Source of the DNA: Paenibacillus lycopersici
Lineage (GTDB): Bacteria > Bacillota > Bacilli > Paenibacillales > Paenibacillaceae
Assembly (NCBI RefSeq): GCF_010119935.1
Contig: NZ_CP048209.1
Span: forward strand, 2,917,001-2,981,000
Reading direction: 5' to 3'
DNA: 64,000 nucleotides
Of the stretch, positions 16,633 through 25,483 are shown in pieces. Positions within the stretch are counted from its first letter, which is position 1. Each line of letters starts with the position of its first letter. The notes below the pieces were generated by a model. The model ran no database searches and had not been told where the DNA came from. It saw only the letters and a list, made by a program, of their open reading frames with translations. The position numbers were made by a program, and so were the translations under genes.

Positions 16633-19533
16633 ATGAACGCGAAAGGCGATTCAATAAGCGGGCTTCCCGCGACTGCGGCAGGGGCTGGTGCAGCCGCGGG
16701 AGCAGGCGGCAGATTGGAAGCGAGGGCTGGAGACGGCGCCGGAACTGGAATTGAGGCTGGAGGAAGTGCAAGTGCGTCGGGACGTCTGCCGATCGACGAT
16801 TTGCTGCCGGAGCTGCGCAAGGCGATGGGCGAACGGACATCGGCCGTACTTGTTGCCGCGCCGGGCGCGGGCAAGACGACCCGGGTTCCGCTTGCCCTGC
16901 TGGACGAGGCATGGCTTGCCGGGCAGCGCATTCTGATGCTGGAGCCGCGTCGACTGGCGGCTCGCGCGGCGGCGCGGTTCATGGCGGCCTCGCTCGGGGA
17001 AGCGGTCGGCGGCACGGTCGGCTACCGGGTGCGAATGGATACGAAGGTCGGTCCGGCCACGCGCATCGAAGTGATTACGGAAGGCGTGCTGACGCGGATG
17101 CTGCAGCAGGATCCGTCGCTGGAGGGCGTCGGACTCGTCATTTTCGACGAGTTTCACGAGCGACATCTGAACGGCGACCTGGGGCTGGCGCTGTGCTTGC
17201 AGACGCAGTCCGTGTTCCGCGAGTCGCTGCGCCTGCTCGTCATGTCGGCGACGCTCGAGGCGGAGCCGGTCGCGGAGCTGCTCGGCGGAGCGCCGCTGCT
17301 CATGAGCGAAGGGCGGGCGTTTCCGGTGGAGACGAGCTACGCGGCCAAGCCCGTAACGGGCCGGTTGGAGGAGGCAGTCGTGCGCTGCACGCTTGCAGCG
17401 ATGCGCAGCGATGAGGGCGATGCGCTCGTGTTTCTCCCGGGCGCGGGCGAAATCCGCCGGGCGGAGCAACTGCTGCGCGCCGCGCTGTCCGGCGGCGGCA
17501 CGGGGCTGCCTGCCGGCATTGCGGTGCTGCCGCTGTACGGCGCGCTGCCGCCGGAAGCGCAGGATCGCGCGGTGTCGGCGGCAGCGGGCGGCGAGCGGAA
17601 GATCGTGCTCGCCACGTCCATCGCCGAGTCCAGCGTCACCGTCCGCGGCGTACGCATCGTCGTGGACGGCGGGCTCAGCCGCGTTCCGCGTTTCTCGCCG
17701 CGCACGGGCATGGCCAGGCTGGAGACGGTCCCCGTGTCCGCCGCCTCGGCCGATCAGCGCCGCGGCCGCGCCGGCAGGGAGGCGCCGGGCGTCTGCTACC
17801 GGCTCTGGACGGAAGGCGAGCACCGGCAGCTGAAGCCGCAGAGCGACCCCGAGCTGCTGGGAGCGGATCTGGCGCCGCTGGCGCTGGAGCTTGCGATCTG
17901 GGGCATCGGCGATCCTGCCGAGCTTGCGTGGCTGACGCCGCCGCCGGAAGCGGCATATGCCCAAGCAATCGAGCTGCTGCAGGAGCTGAACGCGCTCGGC
18001 GAGGACGGACGGCCGACGCCGCATGGACAAGCGATGGCGGAGCTCGGCATGCATCCGCGGCTTGCGCATATGGTGCTCGAGGCGAAGCCGCTCGGCCTCG
18101 GCGAGCTCGCCTGCGAGCTGGCGGCGCTGCTCGGCGACCGCGACATGCTGCGAAGCTCGCGCAGCATCGACATGCGTCTGCGCCTTGAAGCGCTGCACGG
18201 GCGCGCCGCCGGCGACGCCGCCGATCCCGCGGCGGTCAAGCGGCTTGCCGCGGAGGCGCGCGAATGGATGCGCGCCGCGGGCGTTAAGCCGCAGGCGCGG
18301 ACGCAGGCGGCCGGCGCCGCGCCGGGAGCGGAGGCCGCCGGCGGCGGGCAGCGGCCAAGAGGCCCGGCGCCCGGCAAGCCCGATGCGCCGAGCGCAGCCG
18401 GCGGCCGTGCGGACGCGCCGTCCGCGCGGGCGAGCATCGGCCAAGCGGCAAGCAGCGGCCACGCGGCGAGCATCGGCCGAGCGACGAGCGGCGGCCAAGC
18501 TGCGAGCGGGCCGTCCGGCGCTGCTCGCGGCGCGCCCGGCGGACCGTTGGCGCAGCCGAGCCGCGATGCCGCGTGCGGACTGCTGCTCGCGCTCGCGTAT
18601 CCCGACCGCATCGCGCAGCGGCGGGGCGACGGCCGCTTCCTGCTGCGCAACGGACGGGGCGCGGCCGTGCAGGAGCTGCAGCCGCTCTCGGCCGCGCCGT
18701 ATTTGGCGGCCGCGGAGCTGGAGGACAGCGGGGCCGACAGCCGCATTTTGCTGGCGGCTCCGCTCGGTCTGGAAGAGCTCGAGACGTTCTTCGCGGACCA
18801 AATCCGCATCGAAACGGAAATCAAATGGGACCGTCAAGCGGAAGCAGTACGTTCGCGCCGCCGTTACAGGCTAGGCTCGCTTGTCTTGAAAGAGACGCAG
18901 CTAGCCGATCCCGACGCATCGCTCGTCGCGGAAGCGCTGCTCGGCGGCATCGCCGAGCAGGGGCTCGAACTGCTGCCATGGTCCAAGCAGGCGCGGCAAT
19001 TGCGCGATCGGATGAATTTGATGCATACGCATAACCCGGATTGGCCGGACGTTTCCGACGAGGCGCTTCTCGCCGCGCTTCCGGAATGGCTCGGCCCGTA
19101 CATCGGCGGCATGCGCAGCCGCAATGATCTGTCCCGGCTCTCGATGGCCGCCATAATGGAATCGCTGTTGTCCTGGCAGGAGCGCCAAACGCTGGAGGCG
19201 GAGGTGCCGACGCATATGACCGTGCCGAGCGGCTCGCGCATTCCGCTCGATTACGGCGATCCGGCCGCGCCGGTGCTGGCCGTCCGGCTGCAGGAGCTGT
19301 TCGGCTTGCGCGAGACGCCGCGTATCGCGGGCGGCAAGCTCCCCGTCACGATCCATATGCTTTCGCCCGCACACCGGCCGGTGCAGGTGACGCAGGATTT
19401 GGCGAGCTTCTGGCAGCATGCCTATTTCGACGTGAAGAAGGATCTCAAAGGCCGTTACCCGAAGCATTATTGGCCGGACAACCCGCTCGAAGCGCCGGCG
19501 ACGAACCGGGCGAAGCCGCGGCCGCAGCCGTGA
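16633..19533 (+). CDS. hrpB: DExH-box ATP-dependent RNA helicase HrpB
   Basis: A DEAH/DExH-type helicase of the HrpB family. Walker A is APGAGKT (residues 76-82), Walker B is DEFH (172-175), motif III is MSATLEAEP, and motif VI is the QRRGRAGRE segment, followed by the helicase-associated and HrpB C-terminal domains (DNPLEAP near the end). At 966 residues it is over 100 longer than usual. The excess is an Ala/Gly/Ser-rich N-terminal extension (about 15-53) and a low-complexity insert (about 550-645) that interrupts the C-terminal half. The ATG at 16633 follows GACGGGGG. The biological role of HrpB in Bacillota is not established. Confidence 0.93.
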   Translation: MNAKGDSISGLPATAAGAGAAAGAGGRLEARAGDGAGTGIEAGGSASASGRLPIDDLLPELRKAMGERTSAVLVAAPGAGKTTRVPLALLDEAWLAGQRILMLEPRRLAARAAARFMAASLGEAVGGTVGYRVRMDTKVGPATRIEVITEGVLTRMLQQDPSLEGVGLVIFDEFHERHLNGDLGLALCLQTQSVFRESLRLLVMSATLEAEPVAELLGGAPLLMSEGRAFPVETSYAAKPVTGRLEEAVVRCTLAAMRSDEGDALVFLPGAGEIRRAEQLLRAALSGGGTGLPAGIAVLPLYGALPPEAQDRAVSAAAGGERKIVLATSIAESSVTVRGVRIVVDGGLSRVPRFSPRTGMARLETVPVSAASADQRRGRAGREAPGVCYRLWTEGEHRQLKPQSDPELLGADLAPLALELAIWGIGDPAELAWLTPPPEAAYAQAIELLQELNALGEDGRPTPHGQAMAELGMHPRLAHMVLEAKPLGLGELACELAALLGDRDMLRSSRSIDMRLRLEALHGRAAGDAADPAAVKRLAAEAREWMRAAGVKPQARTQAAGAAPGAEAAGGGQRPRGPAPGKPDAPSAAGGRADAPSARASIGQAASSGHAASIGRATSGGQAASGPSGAARGAPGGPLAQPSRDAACGLLLALAYPDRIAQRRGDGRFLLRNGRGAAVQELQPLSAAPYLAAAELEDSGADSRILLAAPLGLEELETFFADQIRIETEIKWDRQAEAVRSRRRYRLGSLVLKETQLADPDASLVAEALLGGIAEQGLELLPWSKQARQLRDRMNLMHTHNPDWPDVSDEALLAALPEWLGPYIGGMRSRNDLSRLSMAAIMESLLSWQERQTLEAEVPTHMTVPSGSRIPLDYGDPAAPVLAVRLQELFGLRETPRIAGGKLPVTIHMLSPAHRPVQVTQDLASFWQHAYFDVKKDLKGRYPKHYWPDNPLEAPATNRAKPRPQP
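18433..18504 (+). repeat. Four 18-bp repeats inside hrpB (hexapeptide repeat)
   Basis: Four consecutive 18-base units (18433, 18451, 18469, 18487) encode SIGQAA, SSGHAA, SIGRAT and SGGQAA within the low-complexity insert of HrpB. The units differ at both silent and replacement positions. Confidence 0.85.
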
Positions 19534-19724
19534 ACGGCACACCGCTGGGACACGGCCGTATCTCTCGCCCGGAGTTCCTGCCCGTCCGCAGCTTCTGCAA
19601 AGCACGCCCGGCTTCTCGCTGCCATTCCGATCCCGGCCGAACAGCCTAACAGAAGCAGCCGCACCGCGCATTCACATACGGGACGATGCGCCGTCTGCCC
19701 GTCATACGAAAGGAACGAACCGCG

Positions 19725-20003
19725 ATGTCATCTATCGAAAAGCTGGTCCTGATCTATCTCATCGTCATCAATCTTGTTGCATGGGCGCTTATGCGCATCG
19801 ACAAAATCCGCGCCGTGAAGGATCGCCGCCACCGGATTCCGGAACGCAGGCTGCTCTGGACGAGCGCTTTGGGCGGCGCGCTTGGCGCCTTCATCGCGAT
19901 GCGGATGTTCCATCATAAGACGAAGCATCCCGCATTCGCCGCCGGCATCCCGGTCATGCTGCTTGCCCATATCGCCATTATGGTCTGGCTGGAATACAAG
20001 TGA
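19725..20003 (+). CDS. DUF1294 family small membrane protein
   Basis: A 92-residue protein with a membrane helix at residues 5-22, the conserved cytosolic patch MRIDKIRAVKDRRHRIPE, a second hydrophobic segment around LGGALGAFIAM, the MFHHKTKHP motif typical of DUF1294, and a third helix at the C-terminus. The function is unknown. The ATG at 19725 follows AAAGGAA. It stands alone between hrpB and the transglutaminase-like gene. Confidence 0.85.
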   Translation: MSSIEKLVLIYLIVINLVAWALMRIDKIRAVKDRRHRIPERRLLWTSALGGALGAFIAMRMFHHKTKHPAFAAGIPVMLLAHIAIMVWLEYK

Positions 20004-20133
20004 ACCGCTGAGGCGGACATTGATAGACCGAACTTGCTGTTTCCGGATTGCATAAAATATCATCTTAGTGCATAATTATCCCATTCCATATACGTTGGTG
20101 CATTGCCGATACGAGATAAGGGGATGAACCGGG

Positions 20134-20742
20134 ATGCAGCTGCAATACGAATCGCCTCATCCAGCCGATTATTTGCTCGCGACCGGGGAAGTGGATTTCA
20201 ACGCTCCGTCGATTGCCGGATTGACGGACGGCCTTCTCGCGTCATCGCAAGACCAGATCGGATTCATTCGCAAGGCATATGCGTTCGTTCGCGACGAAAT
20301 CGCTCATTCCTGGGACATTCAGAGTGCTAGAATCACCTGCTCGGCATCGGAAACGCTGCTTCACCGGGAAGGCATCTGCTATGCAAAATCGAATTTGTTA
20401 TGCGCGATCTTGAGACGCGCGAACATTCCCGCAGGCTTTTGCTACCAGCGGCTGACGCTCGGCGATACGCCCGACACCGGTTATTGCATCCATGCGTTGA
20501 ATGCCGTATACATCGCGAACGATGAGCGTTGGATTCGACTCGACGCCAGAGGCAACAAGCCGGGCATCGAGGCCGATTTTTCCTTAGGGGGAGAAAAGCT
20601 CGCTTTTCCAATCCGAACCGAATACGGCGAGGTCGACTATCCCGTCTTATATAGGGCTCCGCACCCCAAGACGATTGCTGCGCTGCGCGGTCACGCGGAC
20701 TGCAAAACGATGTATCTCCACGGATTGCCTGATGCGCTGTAG
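20134..20742 (+). CDS. Transglutaminase-like cysteine protease-fold protein
   Basis: A 202-residue transglutaminase-core protein. The predicted triad is Cys in GICYAKS, His in CIHALNAVY and Asp in RLDARG, in the right order and spacing for the fold. No signal peptide is visible, so it is probably cytoplasmic. Members of this family are proteases, peptide N-glycanase-like enzymes or amidases, and no specific substrate can be inferred. The start ATG follows GGGGATGA. A strong promoter for the next gene begins only 29 bases after its stop. Confidence 0.85.
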   Translation: MQLQYESPHPADYLLATGEVDFNAPSIAGLTDGLLASSQDQIGFIRKAYAFVRDEIAHSWDIQSARITCSASETLLHREGICYAKSNLLCAILRRANIPAGFCYQRLTLGDTPDTGYCIHALNAVYIANDERWIRLDARGNKPGIEADFSLGGEKLAFPIRTEYGEVDYPVLYRAPHPKTIAALRGHADCKTMYLHGLPDAL

Positions 20743-20770
20743 CGCTCTCGCATGGCTGCGCTTGGCATAA

Positions 20771-20800
20771 TTGACAGTTCTTCGGCGCGTGTGCTATAGT
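20771..20800 (+). promoter_or_regulatory. Strong sigma-A promoter for the first helD
   Basis: A perfect TTGACA (20771-20776) and TATAGT (20795-20800) are 18 bases apart. The transcript would start near 20807 and have a leader of about 150 nt before helD, including the hairpin at 20856. Confidence 0.75.
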
Positions 20801-20855
20801 TTTCACTCATGCTCCTAATGAGCGCCTAACTAATATTCCATATACGATCAGACCA

Positions 20856-20880
20856 AGCCGCATGCGAATGCGGCTTTCTC
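20856..20880 (+). terminator. Leader hairpin before helD (possible attenuator)
   Basis: agccgcat and atgcggct (20856-20863 and 20868-20875) form an 8-bp stem closed by a GCGA tetraloop, followed by the pyrimidine-rich ttctccgccttctttt. It lies between the promoter and the gene, so it could attenuate helD rather than end the upstream gene. Confidence 0.5.
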
Positions 20881-20960
20881 CGCCTTCTTTTGCTTGATCG
20901 GGGACGGCGGGAGGACGCGTGCAGACGCACGGCTTGCAGTCGCAGAGGGAGGTAACTGAC

Positions 20961-23054
20961 ATGACCGTTCAAAGTGCCTTTCAAGAAGAGGCGAAGCGCA
21001 TCGACGAGGTGCTGCGCAGCATCCGCAAGCAGCTGAGGGAAATCGGCCCTCGTTACACCGGCAACGATTTCACCGAGCAGATGCTGGAGATCCAGCGCGA
21101 GCAGCGGGAGCAGCGGCTGACCGTCGCCGAGCGCGAGCCTTATTTTGGCCGCATCGATTTTCAAGAAGAAGCGCAGCCTGCGCCGAAGCCGCTCTATATC
21201 GGCAAGGCGGGCGTCGCCCATGAACAGTCGAACGAGGTGCTCGTCGTCGATTGGCGCGCGCCCGTCGCGAGCCTGTTCTATGCGTTCAGCGGCGGCGAAG
21301 CGCCCGTCGTCTACGAATCGCCGGACGGCGACGTGGAAGGAACCGTTCATCTGAAGCGCAACCTGATGGTGCGCGGCGGCATTCTGGAGCGGGTCGTGGA
21401 CAGCTACGTGCGAGGCCAGGAAGACGAGAGCGTGACGGACGAATTCCTGCTGTACCGGCTCGGTGAGAACAAGGACAACAAGCTTCGCGACATCGTCTCG
21501 ACGATTCAGCAGGAGCAGGACCGCATCATCCGGACGGAGAAGAACAAAGCCGTCTTCATTCAAGGGGTGGCGGGAAGCGGGAAGACGACCGTCGCGCTGC
21601 ATCGGCTCGCCTATTTGCTTTACCGTTACGCCGGGAATATCCGCGCGGACCGGATGGTTATTTTCGCGCCGAACCGGATGTTCCTCGATTATATTTCCGG
21701 CGTGCTGCCCGAACTCGGCGTCGGTGATATTATGCAGACGACGTTCGCGGACTGGTCGCTGGAGCAGCTGCGGCAGGCCGTTCGTCTCGACGAAGCGTAC
21801 GACCCGATGAATTACTGGTTCGAGCAGCCGCGGACGCGCGATGAGCTGCTGGCATCGACAGGCCGCATCAAAGGCAGCCTCGCGTTCAAAGCGATCGTTG
21901 ACGCGAAGCTGGCACTGACGGAAGCGGCGCTTATCCCGGAGGAGCCGTTCGAGCCGATGGCGGGCTGGCGCGTGACGCCCGCGATGATCGCGGAATGGCT
22001 GGCGACCGACGACGGCAGCGAGCCATTCATGAAACGCCGCGACCGGCTTGTCAGCCGCCTGAAGCGCTGGCTGGAGTCGGAGTGGAAGGCGCGCCGCCAG
22101 ACGGACGGCAAGCTGAAGGCCAAACTGAACGCGAAGCTGAATGCGTACGCGAAGAAAATCCCGTCGCCGACGGCCGCGCAGCTGTACGGCGCGCTGCTCG
22201 GCGAGCCGGCCGCCAAGGAGCTGCTGCCGGCCAAGAGCTGCGCCGCGACGATCAAGCTGCTGAAGGGCAAGCTGGTCTGGCCGGAAGATCTGGCTCCCCT
22301 TGTCTACATCCACGTGCGCTTGAACGGATTCGACGGTTCGCCGTACGATCACGTCGTCATCGACGAGGCGCAGGATTACTCGCCGTTCCAGCTCGAAGCG
22401 TTGAAGCAATGCCAGCGCCAGCCGTCGATGACCGTGCTCGGCGATTTGCAGCAAGGCATCCATGGCTACGCCGGCATTCACAGCTGGACGGAGCTGACGG
22501 CGCTCTTCCCCGAAGCCGATACCGGCTATTACGAGCTGGACCGGAGCTACCGGTCGACGATGGAAATCATCGATTTCGCCAACCGGGTGCTCGGCGGCAT
22601 GGGCGACGGCGTCAAGCCTGCCGTGCCGGTCTTCCGCAGCGGCGAAGCGGTCGACGTCGTGCGGATGGGCTCCGACGAGCAGCGTCTGCACGACGTCGTG
22701 CAAACGGTCCGCGACTGGCAGCAATCGGGGCACTACCGGACGATCGCCGTGCTGGGCCGCAATATCCGCTCCTGCGAGGCGATCGCGCGGGCGCTGGCGG
22801 ATGCCGGCATCGAGGCGGCGCTGGTGCAGAGCAAGCAGGAAGCGTACGGCGGCGGGTTGACCGTCGTGCCGGCTTATTTGGCCAAAGGGCTGGAGTTCGA
22901 CGCCGTGCTCGTGGCCGACGCCGATGACGGCAGCTTCGGCGGCAACGACGCGAAGCTGCTGTATGTCGCCTGCACCCGCGCGCTGCACAAGCTGAAGCTG
23001 CTCTACTGCGGCGAGCTGACGTCGTTGATCTCGGAACCGGCGGCTGTCGTGTAA
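20961..23054 (+). CDS. helD: HelD-type RNA polymerase-associated helicase (copy 1)
   Basis: A UvrD/Rep-superfamily ATPase of the HelD class. In Gram-positives HelD binds RNA polymerase and uses ATP to release it from stalled complexes. It has the coiled N-terminal arm (residues 1-50), the conserved PYFGRIDF block, VVDWRAPVASLFY, Walker A GVAGSGKT (202-209), Walker B VVIDEAQDYSPFQ, the GDLQQGIHGYAG motif and the C-terminal VPAYLAKGLEFDAVLVADA motif. The length of 697 residues is typical. The ATG at 20961 has GGGAGGT 7 bases upstream. A paralogue lies at 35530. A tandem repeat and terminator follow the gene. Confidence 0.92.
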   Translation: MTVQSAFQEEAKRIDEVLRSIRKQLREIGPRYTGNDFTEQMLEIQREQREQRLTVAEREPYFGRIDFQEEAQPAPKPLYIGKAGVAHEQSNEVLVVDWRAPVASLFYAFSGGEAPVVYESPDGDVEGTVHLKRNLMVRGGILERVVDSYVRGQEDESVTDEFLLYRLGENKDNKLRDIVSTIQQEQDRIIRTEKNKAVFIQGVAGSGKTTVALHRLAYLLYRYAGNIRADRMVIFAPNRMFLDYISGVLPELGVGDIMQTTFADWSLEQLRQAVRLDEAYDPMNYWFEQPRTRDELLASTGRIKGSLAFKAIVDAKLALTEAALIPEEPFEPMAGWRVTPAMIAEWLATDDGSEPFMKRRDRLVSRLKRWLESEWKARRQTDGKLKAKLNAKLNAYAKKIPSPTAAQLYGALLGEPAAKELLPAKSCAATIKLLKGKLVWPEDLAPLVYIHVRLNGFDGSPYDHVVIDEAQDYSPFQLEALKQCQRQPSMTVLGDLQQGIHGYAGIHSWTELTALFPEADTGYYELDRSYRSTMEIIDFANRVLGGMGDGVKPAVPVFRSGEAVDVVRMGSDEQRLHDVVQTVRDWQQSGHYRTIAVLGRNIRSCEAIARALADAGIEAALVQSKQEAYGGGLTVVPAYLAKGLEFDAVLVADADDGSFGGNDAKLLYVACTRALHKLKLLYCGELTSLISEPAAVV

Positions 23055-23085
23055 CCGGATCTTCGCGCATGGCATCTCTATATGC

Positions 23086-23148
23086 ACATCGATCTGCTGC
23101 TTTTGAACATCGATCTGCTGCTCTTGAACATCGATATGCCGCTCAATG
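23086..23148 (+). repeat. 21-bp tandem repeat, three units
   Basis: Units at 23086, 23107 and 23128 begin acatcgat and share ctgctgct-type centres. The first two differ at one base and the third is more diverged. The period is divisible by three, but no supported gene contains it. Confidence 0.85.
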
Positions 23149-23384
23149 AACCGAGCCCCGATTCAAGCTTACGAATCGAGTTCACGCTATTCGTCCCGTT
23201 TGCCCAATCTCATCATCCTAACGAATTCCAGCAACGCTATATGGCTAAACGGCTCAACATATGAGCCGTGTGCGCCATTATAGCGCGTGTCGGATTCGCA
23301 AGCTTGCTTAAGGCGTTCCATATACCCGCATAAGAGGCGTGCGGTTCGTTAGCGCCTTCGAACCTTCTGCCATAGAGTCAATTT

Positions 23385-23414
23385 GTCCGTCTGCGATGTG
23401 CAGGCGGGCTTTTT
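23385..23414 (+). terminator. Intrinsic terminator
   Basis: gtccgtctgc (23385-23394) pairs with gcaggcgggc (23400-23409) through ten pairs including G-U pairs, followed by five T residues. It would end read-through from helD. Confidence 0.8.
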
Positions 23415-23695
23415 GTGCCCGACAGCGAGCGTCCGGCAGCAGCAAGGGCCGCTCGCTCGAACCGTCAACGCGAACTGATATTAAGAAAGATTGCCGCCGG
23501 CGGTTTTTCTTTTTCTCGCCGGGGTTAAACGGTATGCTTGGGACTGACGGAAGGCGATCCCGGCCCTCATCGCCGGCCGGGCCGTCCTGCAGCAGTCGGT
23601 GCCGACCCTCACGACAGCCGCAGTCGAATATGCTATGCTAATGACTTGACGCGCCGTTGCGCAGGCATGGCGGATTATCGAGAACGAAGGAGTTT

Positions 23696-24802
23696 ATGCA
23701 GCGGATGGATTTCATTGTGGAATACTTGTCCTTTTTCGTCATTCAAGGGGAAGGCGGCGACACGAACGCGGCCAAGACGTTCTCCCATTATCAAACGATG
23801 GACCGTTACGATTATGCCGACAGCGAGCTGAAGTCGTTCCTGGACGGCGAGTTCGCGCGGATCGTCAAACGCAAGGCGGAACGGCATCCGACTACGGAAG
23901 CGGCGCCGACCAAAATCGGCCGCTTCATCGTTGAGCCCGGCTACGACCTCGACAGCAACCCGAACTACAACACGTTCCAGCGGCTGCGCACGGCGGAGTC
24001 GGCGGCGGAATTTCACGGTTTCGCCGACGAGCTGGTGCGGCTGTACATGGATGCGGCGGCGGTCCGCGGCGGCGCGTTCATCGTCGTGCATGCCACGCCG
24101 AACCGCTATACCGACGAGCCGATCCTGTTCGTGCTGAAATGCGATTTCGAGCCGAAGATCGCCCGCATTACGGACGAGCGAAACCTGATTTCGCATGTCG
24201 AAATGGCGATCAGCGCGCGCAACATGAAGTCGATTCAATATCCGTACATGCCCGAGGAAGGGATGCTGGAATACTGGGAGCTCAAGATCCACCAAGCTTC
24301 GCATGCTCGCTACTTCGAGGATTTCCTCCGGTTTATCAGTTACGAGAAGGCGATGCCGGAGCTGATGAGCGAACAGGTGCTGACGATGGTCCACGAGTAC
24401 ATGGAGGATAAGTGGCAGGGCAGCGAGGGCGAGGAGCGCCAGCAGGAGGCGAATCAATTCGAGGTCTGGGCCGCCAGCGAGAAGCGCGAGCTTCAGGAAT
24501 CGTGGCCGCAGGAGCGGGTCGTCGCCGCGGCGGAGCGCCTCGTGGAGCTCCAGCCGAACCTAAGCGTGGCGTTCAAGCTGGGCGACGTTTCGGTGAAGGG
24601 CCCGCTGTCGGAATTCGGGCAGTCGATTCATTTCGCCACGTACAACGGGCGTTACGTCGCGCTGATCGAAGGCGACTTCTTCCAGTTCGACCGCAGCATG
24701 TCGCCGGTGGAGCTGCTGCAGCCGCCGGATTTGCTGGAGGTGCTCGAAGTGGTCGGGAAGAGCAAAGAGAAGGAGCGGCCGAAGGACGATCTGCCGTATT
24801 AG
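23696..24802 (+). CDS. DUF3900 domain-containing protein
   Basis: A soluble protein of about 368 residues. The N-terminal pattern MDFIVEYLSFFVIQGEGG, cut here to MDF...YLSFFVIQ, and PTKIGRFIVEPGYDLDSNPNYNTF (key part KIGRFIVEPG) match what I recall of DUF3900 proteins in Bacillus and Paenibacillus. A rather acidic, helical C-terminal half follows. No catalytic motif or membrane segment is seen and the function is unknown. The frame reaches to 23657. ATG 23696 lies 3 bases after AAGGAG and ATG 23705 lies 12 bases after it; the second gives the family-like start MDF, so either is possible. Confidence 0.78.
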   Translation: MQRMDFIVEYLSFFVIQGEGGDTNAAKTFSHYQTMDRYDYADSELKSFLDGEFARIVKRKAERHPTTEAAPTKIGRFIVEPGYDLDSNPNYNTFQRLRTAESAAEFHGFADELVRLYMDAAAVRGGAFIVVHATPNRYTDEPILFVLKCDFEPKIARITDERNLISHVEMAISARNMKSIQYPYMPEEGMLEYWELKIHQASHARYFEDFLRFISYEKAMPELMSEQVLTMVHEYMEDKWQGSEGEERQQEANQFEVWAASEKRELQESWPQERVVAAAERLVELQPNLSVAFKLGDVSVKGPLSEFGQSIHFATYNGRYVALIEGDFFQFDRSMSPVELLQPPDLLEVLEVVGKSKEKERPKDDLPY

Positions 24803-24824
24803 CGGTACGATCCGGTCCGAATTC

Positions 24825-24906
24825 GCGAATGTAGTGCACCTTGTGCACTACATTCGCCGCAACACGCCGAATGCGAGTAAACACGCCCAGTGCACTACAT
24901 ACGCCG
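24825..24906 (+). repeat. 15-bp perfect palindrome plus a displaced direct copy
   Basis: gcgaatgtagtgcac (24825-24839) and its exact reverse complement (24843-24857) enclose a 3-base loop. The right arm plus two bases (24843-24859) recurs at 24890-24906 with one difference (16 of 17), 47 bases on. There is no T tract after the hairpin. It may serve as terminator for the DUF3900 gene or be a dispersed repeat. Confidence 0.85.
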
Positions 24907-24971
24907 AAATCCGCCGACTTGGGTAAAGAAATGTACCGGAAATCGCATCGTACGGGAGGTGAGCACGGGAT

Positions 24972-25379
24972 ATGCCGCAAATCGCAAGAAGGCTCGGCTA
25001 TGCGCTCCCGACGGCAGCGGCAATCGTGCTTGGCTTGGCTTCGAGACGGTTCGCCGACCGCCTCCCCGAATGGCTGGCGCTGCAGGCGGGAGACGCGCTG
25101 TGGGCGGCGATGATCTACTTCGGCTGCCGTCTGCTGCGGCCGGCTCGTCCGATATTAACAGCTGCGCTCGCCGCGCTCCTGTTCTGCTTCGCAATCGAAT
25201 GCAGCCAGCTCTATCAACCGGATTGGCTAAATCGCATCCGTCATACGACGCTGGGCGGACTCGTGCTCGGACAAGGCTTCCTTGCCGTCGATCTCGCGCG
25301 GTATGCGGCCGGCGTCGGGATGGCAATGCTGGCGGATGCCATCCTAAGGTTTGTCATGCGAAGCAGACGCACCTCGTAA
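24972..25379 (+). CDS. DUF2809 family membrane protein
   Basis: A 135-residue protein with three to four hydrophobic segments. The motif AIECSQLYQPDWLNRIRHTTLG (key part ECSQLY...IRHTTLGGLVLG) is the signature I associate with DUF2809, a VanZ-like small membrane family. The function is unknown. GGGAGGTGAG precedes the ATG by about 9 bases. Confidence 0.82.
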   Translation: MPQIARRLGYALPTAAAIVLGLASRRFADRLPEWLALQAGDALWAAMIYFGCRLLRPARPILTAALAALLFCFAIECSQLYQPDWLNRIRHTTLGGLVLGQGFLAVDLARYAAGVGMAMLADAILRFVMRSRRTS

Positions 25380-25483
25380 GGCTAAGGCGATCGCCGAGAC
25401 AAGCTGCACCGACCGGCGTATTCGCCATGTACTACTTTCATATTTCGGCAGAGTCTGCGATCTAGCGGAAAGGAGCGTTCCAT

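Larger units (their letters stand above)
23055..23695 (+). other. 641-base gap after helD
   Basis: No convincing gene is seen. It holds a 21-base tandem repeat (23086-23148) and an intrinsic terminator (23385-23414). A 60-codon open frame starting at 23082 runs through the repeat, but it lacks a ribosome site. The rest shows no recognisable element. Confidence 0.6.

Noticed and set aside
20826..23087. A 753-codon open frame on the minus strand
   Set aside because: It is fully antisense to helD, which has complete family motifs, and it reads as Arg/Leu/His-rich shadow sequence of GC-rich DNA. Similar antisense frames (1570-3177, 7856-9691, 16651-18837) were rejected for the same reason.
23082..23264. 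60-codon frame with IDLLLLN repeats
   Set aside because: No ribosome binding site and it merely translates the tandem repeat.
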